Source of the DNA: Marinobacter profundi | GTDB lineage: Bacteria > Pseudomonadota > Gammaproteobacteria > Pseudomonadales > Oleiphilaceae | Assembly: GCF_002744715.1 (NCBI RefSeq) | Contig: NZ_KZ319368.1 | Coordinates: 310,001-374,000 of the forward strand | Length of the DNA: 64,000 nt | Direction of reading: 5' to 3' | In this document: in pieces, positions 9,487-18,524 of the stretch | Layout of the letters: every line of letters begins with the position of its first letter | Numbering within the stretch: position 1 is the first letter of the stretch | Position numbers and translations under genes: made by a program | Notes under the pieces: model-generated | Database searches by the model: none | Told to the model about the DNA's origin: nothing | What the model saw: the letters and a program-made list of their open reading frames with translations, nothing else

Positions 9487-11933
9487 GTTCCTCCTTGGCT
9501 TGCTACCATTGTGGTGAGCCGGTTCCGGCCGGCTCAGCCATTCAGCTTGCGGTGGACGGAGCAACCCGCGACTTTTGTTGTCATGGCTGCAAGGCAGTCT
9601 GTGAAACCATTCATGCGGAAGGGCTTACCGGTTTTTACCAGTTCCGCACCGAACCGGCAGTGACGCCGCGGCAGTTGTCTGCATCCGAGCTGAACCAGAT
9701 CCGCGAGCTGGACCATCCGCTGGTCCAAAAAGCCTTTGTGGCGCCCGTCAAGGGTGGTCTTGAAGCCCAGTTGCTGATCGAAGGCATCACCTGTGCCGCC
9801 TGTATCTGGCTGCTGGAAAACCACCTGGCCCGTCAGCCCGGTGTCCTCTCCTTCACCGTCAACCACAGCACCCAGCGCGGGCGCCTGGTGTGGTCTCCCG
9901 ACACCGCCAAACTCAGCGACCTGGTCATTGCCGTTCACGAACTGGGCTACCGTGCCCGCCCCTACCAGCCCGATGAGGCCGAACTGGCACTGAAGGCGGA
10001 AAAACGCTCATCCCTGATTCGCCTGTGCGTAGCCGGTCTCGGCTCGATGCAGAGCATGATGCTGGCGTTTCCCATGTATTTCGAACTGCTCAGCGATCTG
10101 TCACCCGAATTCATCAGTTTCTTTCGCTGGTTCAGCCTGATGGTGGCCACACCGGTGGTGTTCTACAGTGCCCGCCCCTTCTTCCGCAACGCCCTGCGGG
10201 ATCTCCGTAGCCGGCACCTGACCATGGACGTTCCGGTTGCCACAGCCATTGGCCTTGCCTACACGGCGAGCGCCTGGGTTACCGTGTTCGGCGGCCAGGA
10301 GGTGTACTTTGAGTCCGTTTGCATGTTCACCTTTTTCCTGCTGCTGGGACGCTATATCGAAATGCAGGCCCGCTATCGTGCCGGCCTCTCCGGCAACGCT
10401 CTGGCGGGCTTTCAGCCAGCCGTTGCCACGCGCCAGAAGGGTGAGCAAACCGAAGTGGTGGCGGCCCATGAGCTGGCGCCGGGTGATCTTATTCAGGTCA
10501 AGCCGGGCGATACCCTGCCCGCTGACGGGTTTATCGTATCCGGCAACTCCACCCTGAACGAAGCAGCTCTGACCGGCGAGTACCTGCCGGAGATGCGAGG
10601 CCCGGGGGACAAGGTCCATTCAGGCAGTGTTAACGGCGAAAGCCCGCTGGTGATCGAAGTGAGCCATAGCGGATCCCAGACCCGGTTATCCGGAATCCTG
10701 CGGATACTCGATCGGGTCCAGGCAGAGAAGCCGCCGGTCGCCAGCATGGCCGACCGGGTCGCCGGCGTCTTTGTCAGCCGTATCCTGATCCTGTCACCGC
10801 TGGTGTGGTTCGGCTGGTGGCTGGCCGGCGCAGACAATGCTTTTGACATTACCCTGTCGGTGCTGGTCGTTACCTGCCCCTGCGCTCTGTCGCTGGCAAC
10901 ACCGACGGCCATCACCAGCGCCACGATGCGGCTGCGACGGATTGGCTTTCTGCCTACCCGGGGCCATACCCTGGAATCCCTCGGTAACGTCGACACCGTG
11001 GTGTTTGACAAGACCGGCACCCTGACCCGGGGCGAACTCAGCCTGCTGCAGACCGACCCCCTCGGAGAGCTCGATGCCGAACAATGCCGGCAGCTTGCCG
11101 CGGGCCTGGAAAGCCATTCCGAGCACCCCATTGCCCGGGTTTTCCATGGCTTTGCTGGCAACCGGGTTAACGATGTGCGCAACCATCTCGGCGGCGGCCT
11201 CTCCGGCCGCTGGCACGACACTGAGGTCTACATTGGCCACCGGGACTTTGTTCAGCCGAACATCAGCGCCGGGGCGCCGCCGGTTCCGCCGCACTCCGGC
11301 ATGGAAATCTGGCTCGCTACCCGCGAGCAGTGGCTCGCCCGGTTCATTCTTGATGATCAACCCCGGGACGATGCCCGCGCAACCATTGCTGAGCTTCAGG
11401 CGATGGGCCTGAAAACACTGCTGCTGAGCGGTGATCGCTCGGGTCATGTGGAGCAGGTTGCGGCGCAACTCGGCATTGACGATGCAATCGGACAGGCCTC
11501 TCCAGAGGACAAGCTGGCGGTGCTGGAAGAGCTCAAGGCGCAAGGCCGCCAGATCATGATGGTGGGCGACGGCCTGAACGACCTGCCGTCCATGGCCGGA
11601 GCCGGTATTTCCGTTGCCATGGGGGGCGCTGCAGACCTCACTCGCATGAAAGCCGATGCTGTCTTGCTCAGTGGCCACCTGATGCAACTGGCAGAGGCGA
11701 TCCGCACCAGCACCCGGACCCGCCGGGTTATCCGCCAGAACATGACCTGGGCCGTGGGGTATAATCTCTGCGCGCTGCCACTGGCCGCCGCCGGCCTTGT
11801 CCCGCCCTGGCTGGCCGCCATCGGGATGTCGCTGAGCTCACTGGTGGTGGTGCTGAATGCCATCCGGCTGGGGCGCACCCCCGCTGACCACAGTCAGGAC
11901 CCGCAATCCATTGGCGCCCTGGCAGCCTCCTGA
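9483..11933 (+). CDS. ccoI: Copper-exporting P1B-type ATPase CcoI/FixI
   Basis: CcoI is the slow-efflux CopA2-type copper ATPase that supplies copper for the CuB site of cbb3 oxidase. The 816-residue protein has an N-terminal cysteine-rich segment (C7-x-x-C10 and 'FCCHGCKAVC'), a heavy-metal-associated domain with C104-A-A-C107, about eight membrane helices with the ion-path CPC at 465-467, the phosphorylation motif D509-KTGT, and the hinge 'MVGDGLNDLP' in the P domain. The GTG start at 9483 overlaps the fixH stop. Gene position separates it from detoxifying CopA1. Confidence 0.95.
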   Translation: MSSSLACYHCGEPVPAGSAIQLAVDGATRDFCCHGCKAVCETIHAEGLTGFYQFRTEPAVTPRQLSASELNQIRELDHPLVQKAFVAPVKGGLEAQLLIEGITCAACIWLLENHLARQPGVLSFTVNHSTQRGRLVWSPDTAKLSDLVIAVHELGYRARPYQPDEAELALKAEKRSSLIRLCVAGLGSMQSMMLAFPMYFELLSDLSPEFISFFRWFSLMVATPVVFYSARPFFRNALRDLRSRHLTMDVPVATAIGLAYTASAWVTVFGGQEVYFESVCMFTFFLLLGRYIEMQARYRAGLSGNALAGFQPAVATRQKGEQTEVVAAHELAPGDLIQVKPGDTLPADGFIVSGNSTLNEAALTGEYLPEMRGPGDKVHSGSVNGESPLVIEVSHSGSQTRLSGILRILDRVQAEKPPVASMADRVAGVFVSRILILSPLVWFGWWLAGADNAFDITLSVLVVTCPCALSLATPTAITSATMRLRRIGFLPTRGHTLESLGNVDTVVFDKTGTLTRGELSLLQTDPLGELDAEQCRQLAAGLESHSEHPIARVFHGFAGNRVNDVRNHLGGGLSGRWHDTEVYIGHRDFVQPNISAGAPPVPPHSGMEIWLATREQWLARFILDDQPRDDARATIAELQAMGLKTLLLSGDRSGHVEQVAAQLGIDDAIGQASPEDKLAVLEELKAQGRQIMMVGDGLNDLPSMAGAGISVAMGGAADLTRMKADAVLLSGHLMQLAEAIRTSTRTRRVIRQNMTWAVGYNLCALPLAAAGLVPPWLAAIGMSLSSLVVVLNAIRLGRTPADHSQDPQSIGALAAS

Positions 11934-11973
11934 TAGGGTTACCCTGATCTCCCACGAACCGTGAGGTGCAATT

Positions 11974-12198
11974 GTGCAGATTTTAATGATTCTGGTGCCG
12001 GTGACCCTGATCCTGGTCGCCCTGGGCGTCGTGCTGTTCAACTGGGCCGTGAAGAATGGCCAGTACGACGATCTCGACGGCCCGGCGCACCGCATCCTCT
12101 ACGATGACGACAAGGACATGATTCCGGACGATGCCAAGACCGGAAATGAGAAGGCCGCAGCGGACCGCTCCGAAACCAGGGACACCCGGAAACAGTGA
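11974..12198 (+). CDS. ccoS: cbb3 oxidase maturation protein CcoS
   Basis: CcoS is a small single-helix protein required to insert heme b and copper into CcoN. The 74-residue sequence has one N-terminal helix, the conserved 'FNWAVKNGQYDDLDGPAHRI' signature and an acidic tail. The GTG start at 11974 has GAGGTG about 7 bases upstream. The last four bases overlap the GTG start of the following membrane-protein gene. The long charged tail after 'YDDDKDMIPDD' exceeds the shortest family members but is not unusual. Confidence 0.92.
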   Translation: MQILMILVPVTLILVALGVVLFNWAVKNGQYDDLDGPAHRILYDDDKDMIPDDAKTGNEKAAADRSETRDTRKQ

Positions 12199-12896
12199 GT
12201 GGCGAGCTTTACCTGGGCTATTCCAGCGCGTTCCTGATCGGGCTGCTTGGCAGCACCCACTGCCTGGGAATGTGCGGCGGCATCAGTGCCTCGCTGTCGA
12301 TGACGCTGCCGGTGGGCCGGGGCTTCCGCTGGCGCCAGAGCCTGCTGTTGCTGGCTTTTAACGGCGGGCGTATCGCCAGTTATGTGCTGCTGGCCACCGC
12401 CATCGCTTTACTCAGCACCAACGCCGCCGCCCAGTGGACCCAGCTGGCGCCACTGTTCCGGACTCTGGCCGGCGTTCTGCTGATCCTTATGGGTCTGTCG
12501 ATGGGACAGTGGTGGCACGGCATCCAGAAAGTGGAAAAACTGGGCGCACCCGTATGGCAACGCCTGGCTCCGGTCACCCGTCGATTCATTCCGGTGCACC
12601 GGGCCAGCCAGGCCCTTGCCCTTGGCGCCCTCTGGGGCTGGCTGCCCTGCGGGCTGGTCTACAGCACCCTGGGATGGGCGGCCCTGCAACCGACGGTAGC
12701 AAGCGCGGCTACAACCATGCTGTTTTTCGGGCTCGGAACCCTGCCAGCCATGCTCGCCACCGGCTATGCCGCCGGCGCCATCCGCCAGCTCAGGGGCAGC
12801 CCGTGGTTTCGCAAACTGTCCGGAGCCCTGTTGATCGTATTCGGCATCTGGACCCTGCCACTGATGATGCTGTTATCGACCAACCACAACCTGTAA
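12195..12896 (+). CDS. TauE/SafE-like membrane protein of cco clusters (DsbD/CcdA-like)
   Basis: A 233-residue integral membrane protein with about six helices, of the family usually labelled 'sulfite exporter TauE/SafE' that often closes cco assembly operons. The N-terminal motif 'GSTHCLGMCGGI' holds two cysteines and a histidine suited to metal or thiol chemistry, and a second half-repeat carries 'WGWLPCGLVYSTL'. That pair of motifs resembles DsbD/CcdA transporters. Its GTG start overlaps ccoS. A role in copper or reductant supply for the oxidase is inferred from context only. Confidence 0.85.
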   Translation: MSGELYLGYSSAFLIGLLGSTHCLGMCGGISASLSMTLPVGRGFRWRQSLLLLAFNGGRIASYVLLATAIALLSTNAAAQWTQLAPLFRTLAGVLLILMGLSMGQWWHGIQKVEKLGAPVWQRLAPVTRRFIPVHRASQALALGALWGWLPCGLVYSTLGWAALQPTVASAATTMLFFGLGTLPAMLATGYAAGAIRQLRGSPWFRKLSGALLIVFGIWTLPLMMLLSTNHNL

Positions 12897-12905
12897 CGAC
12901 TGCCG

Positions 12906-13823
12906 TCAGATATTCAGCACATCAAGGCGGCCAAAATCGGGCTCACCCGCTGCCATCACCTGCCCCACGGCACCCTGGGCGGGCTCGCCAATACGACGAC
13001 CTTCCCGGAAGTCATACAATGAGGGGTCTGCCAGATGCGAAGGCTCCACATTACACAGTGCACGGAACATGGTTTCCAGCCGGCCCGGATGCTGCTTGTC
13101 CCAGCCCTGCAGCATCTCCTTGATTACCTGGCGTTGCAGATTGTCCTGGGAGCCGCAAAGATTGCAGGGAATGATCGGAAACTGTTGCAACGCAGCATAC
13201 CGCGCAATGTCTTTCTCGCGACAATAGGCCATGGGGCGGATCACTGTATTGCGGCCGTCATCACTGTGCAGGACCGGTGGCATCGACTTCAGCTTGCCAC
13301 CATAGAACATGTTCAGGAACAGGGTTTCCAGCAGATCATCCCGGTGATGCCCCAGGGCAATCTTGGTAACACCGTGCTCTTCGGCAAAGTTATACAGGAT
13401 ACCGCGGCGCAAGCGCGAGCATAGCCCACAGGTGGTCTTGCCCTCGGGCACCTTGTCCTTCACGATGCTGTAAGTGTCCTTCTCGATGATGTGGTACTCG
13501 ATGCCCAGCGTTGCCAGGTAACCGGGCAAGACGTCCTCGGGGAAACCGGGTTGCTTCTGATCCAGGTTGACCGCAATGATCTCGAAGGCAACCGGTGCGC
13601 TCTTCTGCAGGTTGAGCAGGATATCGAGCATGGCGTAGGAGTCCTTGCCGCCACTGAGACAGCACATCACCTTATCGCCTGCTTCGATCATCGAAAAGTC
13701 CGCAATAGCCTGGCCCACGTCCCGGCGCAGGCGCTTCTGAAGTTTATTCAGTTCCAGCTTTTGCGTGCGTTCGGCGTCGGAGGTAACGGTGTTTTCGGCA
13801 GAGACAATCATAGCTTCGGACAT
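12906..13823 (-). CDS. ttcA: tRNA 2-thiocytidine-32 synthetase TtcA
   Basis: TtcA uses ATP and an iron-sulfur cluster to thiolate C32 of certain tRNAs. The 305-residue protein has the PP-loop SGGKDS at 57-62 and cysteines C132-x-x-C135 and C220-x-x-C223; three of these normally bind the cluster. I chose the ATG at 13823 ([10 protein letters not shown]); the frame stays open further upstream to 13949 without conserved sequence and runs close to the divergent J-domain gene. It converges on the cco cluster with 9 bases between stops. Confidence 0.93.
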   Translation of the reverse strand: MSEAMIVSAENTVTSDAERTQKLELNKLQKRLRRDVGQAIADFSMIEAGDKVMCCLSGGKDSYAMLDILLNLQKSAPVAFEIIAVNLDQKQPGFPEDVLPGYLATLGIEYHIIEKDTYSIVKDKVPEGKTTCGLCSRLRRGILYNFAEEHGVTKIALGHHRDDLLETLFLNMFYGGKLKSMPPVLHSDDGRNTVIRPMAYCREKDIARYAALQQFPIIPCNLCGSQDNLQRQVIKEMLQGWDKQHPGRLETMFRALCNVEPSHLADPSLYDFREGRRIGEPAQGAVGQVMAAGEPDFGRLDVLNI

Positions 13824-13955
13824 AGCGGCTTCATGCAACAGTTCAATGAGCGGGCGATTATACGCCTGAGCGGACACGAGTGACAGGTTACGGCCGTAGG
13901 TAGTGTCTGCAACCCGCCCCTTCCGTAATCCTGCCCTCTCGCCTACCATAGACCC

Positions 13956-14594
13956 ATGATTCCCGCCCCGACGACGTCAACAGCCCCGGCAGCCGCCGAC
14001 CTCGATTTACAAATCCAGCACCTGCTCGTTGCAGTGGAAGCGGAACTGCGACGCCGACCGCAAGGTTTCAGCGAACTGGCGTTGATCCGACAGCTCCAGC
14101 AACCGCCCTGGCAACTGCTGGAGCCGGTCAGTTTTCGTGATCCGGCGAAGCTCTATCCGGTCCACTTCCTGCTGTTCCATGTGCTCTACCGGCTACGGGA
14201 CCAGCTTGCCGACCAGGGCGAGATCGTCGAGGTCTCGCCGCTGAACATCCGGTTGCATCACAGCCCGGTCGTCGCCGGTGATGGCCCCCTGGCCTCCACC
14301 GATCCACTGCGAGCCTTTTACCTCGACCTCGACCGCCTCGCGTTGCCGGAGGAGGCGATTCTGGCCATGATGGCGGACTTCCGCGCCGGGCGCTCCGGCG
14401 GGACACCGGACGGTCAGGAAACCCTCGCCGCGGCACAGGTACTCGGGTTTGCCGCAGTGCCCCGCGATCTCACCGAGGCCAAATACTGCTTTCGCCGGGC
14501 GGTCATGCAGGCGCATCCGGACCGTGGCGGCGACACCGCCCGCCTGCAGGACCTCAACCGGGCTTTTGCCATACTGAAACAGCACTTCCGCTGA
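13956..14594 (+). CDS. DnaJ-related protein with C-terminal J domain
   Basis: A 212-residue cytoplasmic protein with an N-terminal 'DNA-J related' domain (about 20-150) and a short C-terminal J domain ending at the C terminus. The J-domain signature HPD is present in '[11 protein letters not shown]', so stimulation of a DnaK-type ATPase is expected. There is no glycine-rich or zinc region, so it is not canonical DnaJ. A proline- and alanine-rich leader precedes the conserved part, and the true start may lie slightly downstream. The client is unknown. Confidence 0.85.
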   Translation: MIPAPTTSTAPAAADLDLQIQHLLVAVEAELRRRPQGFSELALIRQLQQPPWQLLEPVSFRDPAKLYPVHFLLFHVLYRLRDQLADQGEIVEVSPLNIRLHHSPVVAGDGPLASTDPLRAFYLDLDRLALPEEAILAMMADFRAGRSGGTPDGQETLAAAQVLGFAAVPRDLTEAKYCFRRAVMQAHPDRGGDTARLQDLNRAFAILKQHFR

Positions 14595-14645
14595 CCTGCT
14601 GCCGGCTCCAATCTGCTCACCGACTGCAACGGACTCGATAACGCC

Positions 14646-15683
14646 ATGACGACATCCCGCACTCTGTTTCGTAACACGGCCTTCACTCTGTTCACGCTGG
14701 CGACGCTTAGCGCCCGCGCAGACCTGGCAATCCTGCAATACCACCACATCAGCGACAGCACCCCTCCGGCCACCACGACCAGTACTTCACTGTTCGACGC
14801 CCAACTGGCCCTGATCAGGCAGCTGGATCTGGAGGTGGTGCCCCTCGAACAAGGGACCAGGGCGGCACTGAACGGCGAGCTGGAGAGTCGTCAGCAGGTC
14901 GCACTGACCTTTGATGACGCCTACCTCTCGGTACTGCAGGAGGCCGCACCGCGGCTGCGGGAGTATGGTTTTCCCTATACGGTCTTTGTCAACACCGGCG
15001 CCATAGGCCAGTCTGGCTATATGAGCTGGGGTCAGCTGCAAACCCTGGCTGCGGAGCCGGGCGTGACCATCGCCAACCACAGCGAAGACCACGGCCACCT
15101 GGCCCGTCGCCCGGAGGAATCGGAACAGCACTGGCAACAACGGATCAACCGCAGCCTTGATCAGGCCCAACAGACACTGGAACAGCAGTTGGGTGAGGCA
15201 GTACCGCTGTTTGCCTTCCCGTATGGCGAGTTTGACCGGGAGCTGCAGCGCGCAGTTGCCGACCGCGGCTGGCTGGGCTTCGGCCAGCACTCTGGCCCCG
15301 TAGGCAGCACATCCGTCGCGACTCGACTACCCCGGTTCCCGATGGCGAATGCCTACGGCCAGCTCGACAGCCTGGAACACAAGCTGACCAGCCGGGCATT
15401 ACCGGTAACTGCCAGCAACCTGCCCGACAGTGTTATCGATCAGAACCCGCCGCTGCTGACCTTCACCCTTGCAGAGCCACTGGATGCCGGGCGCCTGAGC
15501 TGTTTTGCTTCCGGTCAGGGCCGCATTGGCCACACCCGGGAGGAACAGGGACTGATTGCCGTAAAGGCACCGAAGGCCGTGAACAGTCGACGCTTCCGCT
15601 ATAACTGCACCTTGCCGGATGGCAACGGCCGCTATTACTGGCTGTCACAGCCATGGCTCGACCTTGGCCAACCCGAGGACTGA
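14646..15683 (+). CDS. Secreted polysaccharide deacetylase family protein (CE4-like)
   Basis: A 345-residue secreted or periplasmic protein. A signal peptide (about 1-25, ending SARA-D) precedes a NodB-type deacetylase domain. Motif 1 is T-F-D90-D91 and the zinc motif is 'NHSEDHGHL' with H145 and H149, so the metal triad D91-H145-H149 is intact. It probably removes N-acetyl groups from an envelope or extracellular polysaccharide. A roughly 80-residue C-terminal part (after about 265) is not obviously catalytic and may be a beta-sandwich. No polysaccharide operon is nearby to name the substrate. Confidence 0.88.
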   Translation: MTTSRTLFRNTAFTLFTLATLSARADLAILQYHHISDSTPPATTTSTSLFDAQLALIRQLDLEVVPLEQGTRAALNGELESRQQVALTFDDAYLSVLQEAAPRLREYGFPYTVFVNTGAIGQSGYMSWGQLQTLAAEPGVTIANHSEDHGHLARRPEESEQHWQQRINRSLDQAQQTLEQQLGEAVPLFAFPYGEFDRELQRAVADRGWLGFGQHSGPVGSTSVATRLPRFPMANAYGQLDSLEHKLTSRALPVTASNLPDSVIDQNPPLLTFTLAEPLDAGRLSCFASGQGRIGHTREEQGLIAVKAPKAVNSRRFRYNCTLPDGNGRYYWLSQPWLDLGQPED

Positions 15684-15689
15684 GGCTGC

Positions 15690-16835
15690 CTAATCGCCCG
15701 ATGTCATGGAGGTAAGGCTGAGCTCTCCGAAACCGCGATGGGGAATGACTCTGGGACCGCGCTTGTCCTCAATTACCGTCTGGCCGGCCGCATCTTCCGG
15801 ACGAGTGAACATCAGTAGCCAGTGCTCACCTTCGCTGGGGAACACAGGAACCAAGGACTCCAGAAAGCCATGACGGTGCCAGGATTCGGGGGTGTAGCCA
15901 GCAACGAGGTCAGTGACAATGCGGAGCGGTCTGAGGTCCTCGTCCAGGAATGCCAGGGACGGCACGAAGACCCCGTCGCTGGCAAACGAGCGCAGGCGCA
16001 CCACAAAGTCTCCGGCGGTCTGCGCATCCGGCAGTCGGACCAGCTGATAGCGGCTCTGGCCCGTCGCAAACGGGTAGCTTGTCGAGTCCGCCGCAACCAC
16101 GACCCTGAATTCACGGTCCGGTTGCCAGGAAACGGCCGCAGCCAGCGACAACCCATCACAGCAGGCCTCGGCCCAGCGATCAAAGAACGACTCCTGCGAC
16201 CGCTCGATGCCCAGGATGGCGTACGCATCCGGCTCCCGACCGGTTTCGCCGCGTTGCCCGGGGCCTTCGCGGTCATCAACGTCCGGCCCGGTGCCCGGAG
16301 TCGCGGTGGCACCCCCGGAACGGTAGATGCTGGCAACAGTCAGCTTCAGCGGGGGCTTGACCCGACCCTTCTCGACGTCGGAACGAGTGTCCGGACGGTA
16401 GTAACTGACGCGGATATTGCCTTCGGCATCCCGCCAGGTGAAGTAGGGCAAAGGCTCGCCAGGGCGGATGTAGCCTTGCTTTTCGAGTTCATCGCCGTCC
16501 GGGTAGTTTTCGAGGGTGTATTCGTCTTCCGGCGCCAGCTGCCCGATTACCCGGCCTCCGGGCCCGGTCTCCCCCGGCTCAACCGGTGATCCGCCGGCCT
16601 CGCCTGCCCGGGCCGACGCCTCTTTGGTCGACATCTCGCGATCGGGGGTGGCATCGCCCGGTGGCACCGGGCTGGAGTGCACCCGCCCCTGCTCGTCCAC
16701 CCAGGTGTAGTAGCCCGCCTTGTCGGGGGGGGCGCCGCCACCGGCCACACAGCCCGATACCAACAGTGTGGCGATCAGCGCAACCAACCCGACCCGGGAT
16801 GGTGCGGGATGGTGTGTTTGATGATCGATGATCAC
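15690..16835 (-). CDS. MalM-like outer-membrane lipoprotein with two DUF4124-like motifs
   Basis: A 381-residue predicted lipoprotein. The lipobox is L-V-S-G-C29 with valine at +2, which favours outer-membrane sorting in enteric rules. Two similar short motifs, 'YYTWVDEQGRVH' (about residue 41) and 'YFTWRDAEGNIRVSYY' (about 131), resemble the beta-hairpin of DUF4124. The C-terminal 170 residues resemble the MalM beta-domain ('VPSLAFLDEDLRPLR', 'WHRHGFLESLVPV'). No maltose genes are near. It is the last gene of the cluster with the FadL-like barrel, the second barrel and the C39 peptidase. Function is unknown. Confidence 0.75.
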   Translation of the reverse strand: MIIDHQTHHPAPSRVGLVALIATLLVSGCVAGGGAPPDKAGYYTWVDEQGRVHSSPVPPGDATPDREMSTKEASARAGEAGGSPVEPGETGPGGRVIGQLAPEDEYTLENYPDGDELEKQGYIRPGEPLPYFTWRDAEGNIRVSYYRPDTRSDVEKGRVKPPLKLTVASIYRSGGATATPGTGPDVDDREGPGQRGETGREPDAYAILGIERSQESFFDRWAEACCDGLSLAAAVSWQPDREFRVVVAADSTSYPFATGQSRYQLVRLPDAQTAGDFVVRLRSFASDGVFVPSLAFLDEDLRPLRIVTDLVAGYTPESWHRHGFLESLVPVFPSEGEHWLLMFTRPEDAAGQTVIEDKRGPRVIPHRGFGELSLTSMTSGD

Positions 16836-16860
16836 AGTCCGGCCTGCCCTCCCCGGGCCA

Positions 16861-18486
16861 TCAGAACTTGGTACGGAAACTCAAGCCCGCCATAACGACC
16901 CGCAGGGAAGTTTTGACATCGAGCCCCGCGTAGGGGTTGTAGATGATGTTGGTGATGTTGTCACAGTTTACGTTGCAACTGGTATCTGCCGGAATGGTCT
17001 CCACCGAATGCAGGTAACTGAGGTTCATGTCGATCTCGGTGTCCTTGTCCCATTTATAGCCCATGCCCACGCTGTACAGGTTGGCGCCGCCAAACGGTGC
17101 CATGACCTGGCGCTGGTCATCGGGAATCACCGAATCCCGGATTTCGACCCCGGCCCGCAGGTCGAGGCGGCTGGAGGCGTGGAACTCCATGCCAAACGCC
17201 CAGTTCCACTGGTCGGTAAAGCCGAGCGGCAACCGCAAGGTATTGGGCGTGGCGTTATCCGGTGACAGGATCCGCGCCGCGTTGAGGAACTCCAGGTTGC
17301 GATCGAAGCGGAACACGAAAGCGTCCCACTGCTTGTAGTCTGTCCAGCCCACATCCACATTCAGCGTCAGCCTGGGATGCACATCCACACTGATCCCGGT
17401 CTGGAAATGCTGCGGATAGACCAGGTCCATGCTGACGTTCCCGGCCTCCCGCGGTGCCCCGGACGGCAGACTGAGGATGGCGGAGGTGATCGCCCCCAGG
17501 ACCGAACCGTTGACACTTTGCCAGAACCCCGACCAGTCATCGGTGTATTCGATTTCAAAGGTGCCCTTGAGGTTCATGTCGGCTTCGGAGGTGTAACTCG
17601 CCCCCCAGGTGAACCAGTCGGTGGGCTCCCACATCACCCCCAGGGCATAGGTGGGCGACAGGGTTTCCTGAACGTTGATATTGAGCGCACCGATGTCGTC
17701 CCAAGGCCCGACGTTGCCGCCACACAGGGCCAGCCAGGGTTGCAGCGGCTCATCGCCACTCTCGCAGTTGAACGCATCCTGCAGGATCTCCGCGACCCCG
17801 AGCAGCAAGTTTGGCGCCCGCATGTACTGGTCTGCGGCAATGCCCATGTGGGACAGGTGAATACCGGCGCCCACAGACCATTCGTCATTGATTTCATAGC
17901 CCACGCTCGGCGCCAGGTACGTGGTGCGTTGCAGCGCCGTGGCCTGGGGCTGGTATCGGCCGGGGTCGTTCTTTTCCCGGTAAAACCCCGCCGCCATAGG
18001 CAGATAGAAGGCATTGGCAAAGGTCAGTTTGGAACCCGGCGGATTCACACTGATTCCGGCCGACGGCGCCAGTGCCGGTCCTGGCGGTAACCGCAGGATG
18101 CCGTAACCGGGGACGTAAAGTGCGACGTTATTGGTATGGCTGTGCGAATTGGCAACCGGATCCCGTTGCTTGCCGGTGAGCGGGTCGGTCTCGAGACCAT
18201 CAATGCCAAAGATCTCGTAGCCTTCCGGGGCCGTAAAATCCGCATCGATATCCAGGTAGACACTCATCAGGTTCACTTCAAGCTGACGGTCTTCCAGCCT
18301 GGTCAGGCCCGCCGGATTGTAGTGAATGGCCATAATGCCGGGCGGGTCTGCCGTAACCGCATTCCCCAGAGCCAGCGCCTTGGGATGAATGGTCAGGTTC
18401 TGCGCGAGCTGCGCCTCGACACCCCACGGAATGGACGCGGCCAGGAGCCCCCCGAGAATCCGCTTCTTGTGTCTGTTCAGTAACAT
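16861..18486 (-). CDS. FadL/OmpP1-family outer-membrane protein
   Basis: A 541-residue predicted outer-membrane beta-barrel with a signal peptide ending near 'GVEAQ'. The N-terminal plug-like region shows the FadL pattern: 'ALALGNAVTADPPG' then 'AIHYNPAGLTRLE'. The chain ends in phenylalanine ('LSFRTKF'), the usual barrel-assembly signal. FadL proteins carry hydrophobic molecules inward. It is longer than typical FadL (about 450), with extra loops containing paired cysteines ('CESGDEPLQPWLALCGG', 'CNVNCDN'). Placement beside a C39 peptidase and a lipoprotein suggests a role tied to that cluster rather than simple fatty-acid uptake; this is inference. Confidence 0.85.
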   Translation of the reverse strand: MLLNRHKKRILGGLLAASIPWGVEAQLAQNLTIHPKALALGNAVTADPPGIMAIHYNPAGLTRLEDRQLEVNLMSVYLDIDADFTAPEGYEIFGIDGLETDPLTGKQRDPVANSHSHTNNVALYVPGYGILRLPPGPALAPSAGISVNPPGSKLTFANAFYLPMAAGFYREKNDPGRYQPQATALQRTTYLAPSVGYEINDEWSVGAGIHLSHMGIAADQYMRAPNLLLGVAEILQDAFNCESGDEPLQPWLALCGGNVGPWDDIGALNINVQETLSPTYALGVMWEPTDWFTWGASYTSEADMNLKGTFEIEYTDDWSGFWQSVNGSVLGAITSAILSLPSGAPREAGNVSMDLVYPQHFQTGISVDVHPRLTLNVDVGWTDYKQWDAFVFRFDRNLEFLNAARILSPDNATPNTLRLPLGFTDQWNWAFGMEFHASSRLDLRAGVEIRDSVIPDDQRQVMAPFGGANLYSVGMGYKWDKDTEIDMNLSYLHSVETIPADTSCNVNCDNITNIIYNPYAGLDVKTSLRVVMAGLSFRTKF

Positions 18487-18524
18487 GAAATCCTTCCCTT
18501 CCCGCTTGACGTCATCGGTTCCGG

